This document shows positions 61,903 through 64,000 of a DNA stretch of 64,000 nucleotides, piece by piece. The notes below the pieces were generated by a model. It did not search any database, was not told the origin of the DNA, and worked only from the letters and a program-made list of their open reading frames with translations. Position 1 is the stretch's first letter, and each line of letters opens with the position of its first letter. Origin of the DNA: Hellea balneolensis DSM 19091 (lineage in GTDB: Bacteria > Pseudomonadota > Alphaproteobacteria > Caulobacterales > Maricaulaceae). Both the position numbers and the translations under genes were made by a program. Location: assembly GCF_000428525.1 (NCBI RefSeq), contig NZ_AUAC01000002.1:248001-312000 (forward strand). The letters run 5' to 3'.

Positions 61903-61997
61903 TTGTCATTACCCGGCTTGTTTGGGCAATCCATGTTATTTGGACACAAGTTGAGGAATTCTCACATGGATCACCGCGACAAGCACGGTGATGACAA
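61903..61997. repeat. Palindromic intergenic element, 34-base imperfect arms
   Basis: The left arm (61903-61936) starts TTGTCATTACCCGGCTTGT and the right arm (61964-61997) is its imperfect reverse complement, about three quarters matched, ending GGTGATGACAA. The form (TGTCATYRCCSGGCTTGT...ATCCATG) is that of a common alphaproteobacterial mobile repeat. It separates the convergent SDR and acyl-CoA ligase genes and may work as their terminator. Confidence 0.72.
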
Positions 61998-62015
61998 TAT
62001 TGGAATTAGTTAAAG

Positions 62016-63551
62016 TTACAGCCCAATTTTGCCCGGCACTGATTTGCGCAACTCAAATTTTAACACCTTCCCCGTGCCGCCCCGTGGGAGCTCTTGAATC
62101 AGATGCAAATATTTCGGTTTCTTAAATGTCGCGAGCTTACCTTCGACGTGAGCTAACACATCCTCAAGACAAAGCGTTTCGCCCTCTTTGACCACCGCGC
62201 AAACACAGCCTGTTTCGCCGAATTTCTCATCAGCGACGCCAATGACTGCGACTTCGGTGATTTGCGGCATTTGATAAAGCACGTTTTCAATCTCAGCCGG
62301 GTAAACATTTTCGCCGCCTGAGATATACATGTCTTTGACGCGATCCTCGATATAGACATAGCCTTGCTCATTCATGCGGCCAATATCGCCTGACTTGAAC
62401 CAGCCATCGACGAAAGATTTTGCATTCGCTTCGGGGTTACGCCAATAGCCCGGGGTAATCGCGTTACCTTTAAACCAAATTTCGCCAGGGACATTTGGGG
62501 GACATGTCTTTCCAGCCTCATCAACAATTCGTACACGAGAGTGAAGAAGCGCTCGTCCCGCAGAACCAATCATATGCGGGATATCTTCTTTATGGAGCAT
62601 TGTTCCGCCCGCAGCAGTCTCGGTCATGCCGTAACCCTCCTGAATGACGACACCTTTTTCGAGCCACCATTCAACTAATGAAACAGGGACTGTTTCAGCT
62701 CCACAAAGTGCGGTGATGATGCGTGAAAAGTCGGTCTTATCTACGTCAGGATGGGCCTTCATGGCATTATAGGCAGCAGGCACCATGAAGACGAGATTGA
62801 TACCGAGCTCGGCGCTATTGAGAGCTTGCAATGTCGCCGTCGGGTCGAACATGCGCATGATAACACATGTACCACCTACGGCGATGCTTGGCAGTGCAGT
62901 CACATTCAGACCGCCAATATGGAAGAGTGGCATGTTATTCAAAGAGACTTGGTGTGGACCGCTATCCGGTAGTCGCGCCGTTGACGCGACCGTAAATTCC
63001 AACATGCCATGGGTGATGATAACGCCTTTGGGCATTCCCGTTGTCCCTGACGAATACATAAGCAAGCATTGATCATCGTAGCTTTGTTCAACAAAATCAT
63101 AGATCGGCGTGGCGGCGGCTAGTCCGCGCTCATATCCGCTATCGCCGCCTAAACCATCTGTATCAACCCAATGCTCGACATTGGTAAGGGCCTTAGCCGC
63201 CTCGCCAACCGGCTCGAAAGGTTTATCCACCAACACCATAGAGGCTTCAGCGTCATTTAAAATAAAAGCAAGTTCCGGCGGTGTCAGCCGGAAATTAAGT
63301 GCCAAGCATATCGCGCCTAGGCGCCAACAGCCAAAAATAAGTTCCATAACATCTGTCGTGTTCAAACACAGAAACGCAACACGGTCGCCTTTTTTAATGC
63401 CCTTAGACTTTAAGAAACCCGCGACCTGAGCCGTTCGTTCGTGAGTTTGCGCATAGGTAAATTTACGCTGACTCATAAGATCGACCATCGCCAATTTATC
63501 AGGCGTCGTCACAGCATGGTATTCAATCCAGTCGCGGGCTTGAAGCGGCAT
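62016..63551 (-). CDS. Acyl-CoA synthetase (AMP-forming ligase, FadD-like)
   Basis: A 511-residue ANL-family ligase that activates a carboxylic acid to its CoA ester with ATP. P-loop: LMYSSGTTGMPKG; then EGYGMTETAAGG, SGDIGRMNEQGYVYIEDRVKDMYISGGENVYP and the catalytic Lys in RGGTGKVLKFELR. The ATG at 63551 has GGGGAG eight bases upstream. A copy of the shared palindrome lies 76 bases before the start. It would supply acyl-CoA to the dehydrogenases. Confidence 0.92.
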   Translation of the reverse strand: MPLQARDWIEYHAVTTPDKLAMVDLMSQRKFTYAQTHERTAQVAGFLKSKGIKKGDRVAFLCLNTTDVMELIFGCWRLGAICLALNFRLTPPELAFILNDAEASMVLVDKPFEPVGEAAKALTNVEHWVDTDGLGGDSGYERGLAAATPIYDFVEQSYDDQCLLMYSSGTTGMPKGVIITHGMLEFTVASTARLPDSGPHQVSLNNMPLFHIGGLNVTALPSIAVGGTCVIMRMFDPTATLQALNSAELGINLVFMVPAAYNAMKAHPDVDKTDFSRIITALCGAETVPVSLVEWWLEKGVVIQEGYGMTETAAGGTMLHKEDIPHMIGSAGRALLHSRVRIVDEAGKTCPPNVPGEIWFKGNAITPGYWRNPEANAKSFVDGWFKSGDIGRMNEQGYVYIEDRVKDMYISGGENVYPAEIENVLYQMPQITEVAVIGVADEKFGETGCVCAVVKEGETLCLEDVLAHVEGKLATFKKPKYLHLIQELPRGGTGKVLKFELRKSVPGKIGL

Positions 63552-63626
63552 ATCTAGTCTCCCCAAATCGGCTCTTTTTAAGAGTCTCAGTTTTCATTAC
63601 CTAAAACATGACAACAAAAGCGGAGC

Positions 63627-63644
63627 TATGCAACTCTTTGCATA
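63627..63644. promoter_or_regulatory. Candidate operator TATGCA-N6-TGCATA, copy 3 (acyl-CoA ligase)
   Basis: TATGCA-ACTCTT-TGCATA, perfect arms, in the 118-base gap upstream of the acyl-CoA ligase and downstream of the partial isomerase gene. Same arms and spacing as at 27857 and 58781; the six central bases differ in every copy, as expected of a dimer site. Confidence 0.6.
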
Positions 63645-63669
63645 TAAATTTAATGTTAGGTGCTAAGTC

Positions 63670-64000
63670 CTAAAACCGCATAGCGCGAACAGTATCATAG
63701 CTGGTTTTGATAGACTTTCTAAATGGCTTTACCGGGTTATCATGTTCTGTAATGAAATACTCCATTCCAGAGACGTCATTTAACGCGAAATAAGTTTCAA
63801 AAGGAAGCGTCCCCTCTCCTACATTGACCATGAGCTGATTGGAAATTTTACCGTAATCACGGCTCTCATAATAAGGCTTCGGGTCACCTTTCATATCCTT
63901 TATATGACAGAGCTTAAAACGGCCCGGAGCTTTCTTGAATAAGGCGGGCACATCTATCGAAGCCAGCGCAGACCAAAATAAGTCTAATTCGAAATGGACA
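63670..64000 (-). CDS. Sugar phosphate isomerase/epimerase-like protein, C-terminal part (cut by window edge)
   Basis: The last 109 residues of a TIM-barrel protein of the xylose-isomerase-like family: VHFELDLFWSALASID, PGRFKLCHIKDMKGDP, NQLMVNVGEGTLPFETYF, MEYFITEHDNP. The His/Asp of HIKDM and Glu of the ITEHDNP strand are metal-type ligands. The frame is open to the window end, so the gene starts outside; a GTG at 63951 is not the start. It lies upstream of the acyl-CoA ligase, in the same orientation. Confidence 0.85.
   Translation of the reverse strand, partial: VHFELDLFWSALASIDVPALFKKAPGRFKLCHIKDMKGDPKPYYESRDYGKISNQLMVNVGEGTLPFETYFALNDVSGMEYFITEHDNPVKPFRKSIKTSYDTVRAMRF

Overview
The window looks like a chromosomal segment of an alphaproteobacterium, probably a marine, aerobic relative of the Hyphomonadaceae/Maricaulaceae. 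Base composition is moderate (individual 60-base lines I counted range from about 33% to 68% GC). The evidence is gene order: nagZ-scpA, secG-pyrG, ubiK/lgt/midA-like/pgeF, rsmE and gshA near ubiA, pmbA-IMPase-DUF4170-DUF374-waaA-lpxK, DUF2093-xseA/purD, and ribF next to a TIGR01459 HAD protein are all familiar alphaproteobacterial arrangements. Family names come from motif recognition by eye; no database search was possible. I saw no rRNA, tRNA, CRISPR array, prophage or IS transposase.

Layout. 0-12.3 kb: chromosome segregation and wall recycling (scpA, nagZ, SPOR protein), dgt, erpA-type Fe-S insertion, a MazEF-type toxin-antitoxin pair, pyrG-secG, a pterin pair (FolM-like reductase plus an atypical PTPS-fold protein), a Ca2+/cation antiporter with a 41-residue membrane peptide gene in front of it, a VOC protein, a Kbp-like BON-LysM protein and a DbpA-type DEAD-box helicase. 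12.3-24 kb: a structured non-coding stretch, a D-aminoacylase-like amidohydrolase, a MEST-like hydrolase, ubiK, lgt, midA-like, pgeF, prs, DUF937, a POT peptide transporter and a TonB-dependent receptor. 24-33 kb: gshA, a Baeyer-Villiger monooxygenase with an SDR, rsmE, a palindromic element, ubiA, msrB, a probable small RNA, a MarR regulator, a secreted protein behind a CRP-type site, a DsbA/FrnE protein and a MAPEG protein. 33-46 kb: pmbA and the lipid A/Kdo cluster (IMPase-DUF4170, MsbA-like ABC, DUF374, waaA, lpxK, LpxL-like), interrupted by two accessory genes, then chorismate mutase, an M23 peptidase, DUF2093, xseA and purD. 47-51 kb: a secreted amidohydrolase, ribF, MaoC, HAD.

51.2-54.1 kb is an AT-rich three-gene cassette (a nucleotidyltransferase-like protein, a DUF262 protein and a DNA cytosine-5 methyltransferase) packed as one operon. 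It reads as a horizontally acquired, defence-type module with no recognisable endonuclease, and is the best candidate for an undescribed system. It is followed by a palindrome-bearing, probably non-functional stretch.

55-64 kb is catabolic: a CAP protein, MaoC plus two acyl-CoA dehydrogenases, divergent from an iron alcohol dehydrogenase-thioesterase-HD-SDR operon, then an acyl-CoA ligase and the end of a sugar-isomerase-like gene. The same palindrome, TATGCA-N6-TGCATA, lies upstream of the monooxygenase operon, between the divergent dehydrogenase operons, and upstream of the acyl-CoA ligase. This suggests one regulator controls a ketone/ester to acyl-CoA degradation regulon spread over 36 kb. 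At least four unrelated intergenic inverted-repeat elements (28.7, 44.1, 54.7 and 61.9 kb) are also present.
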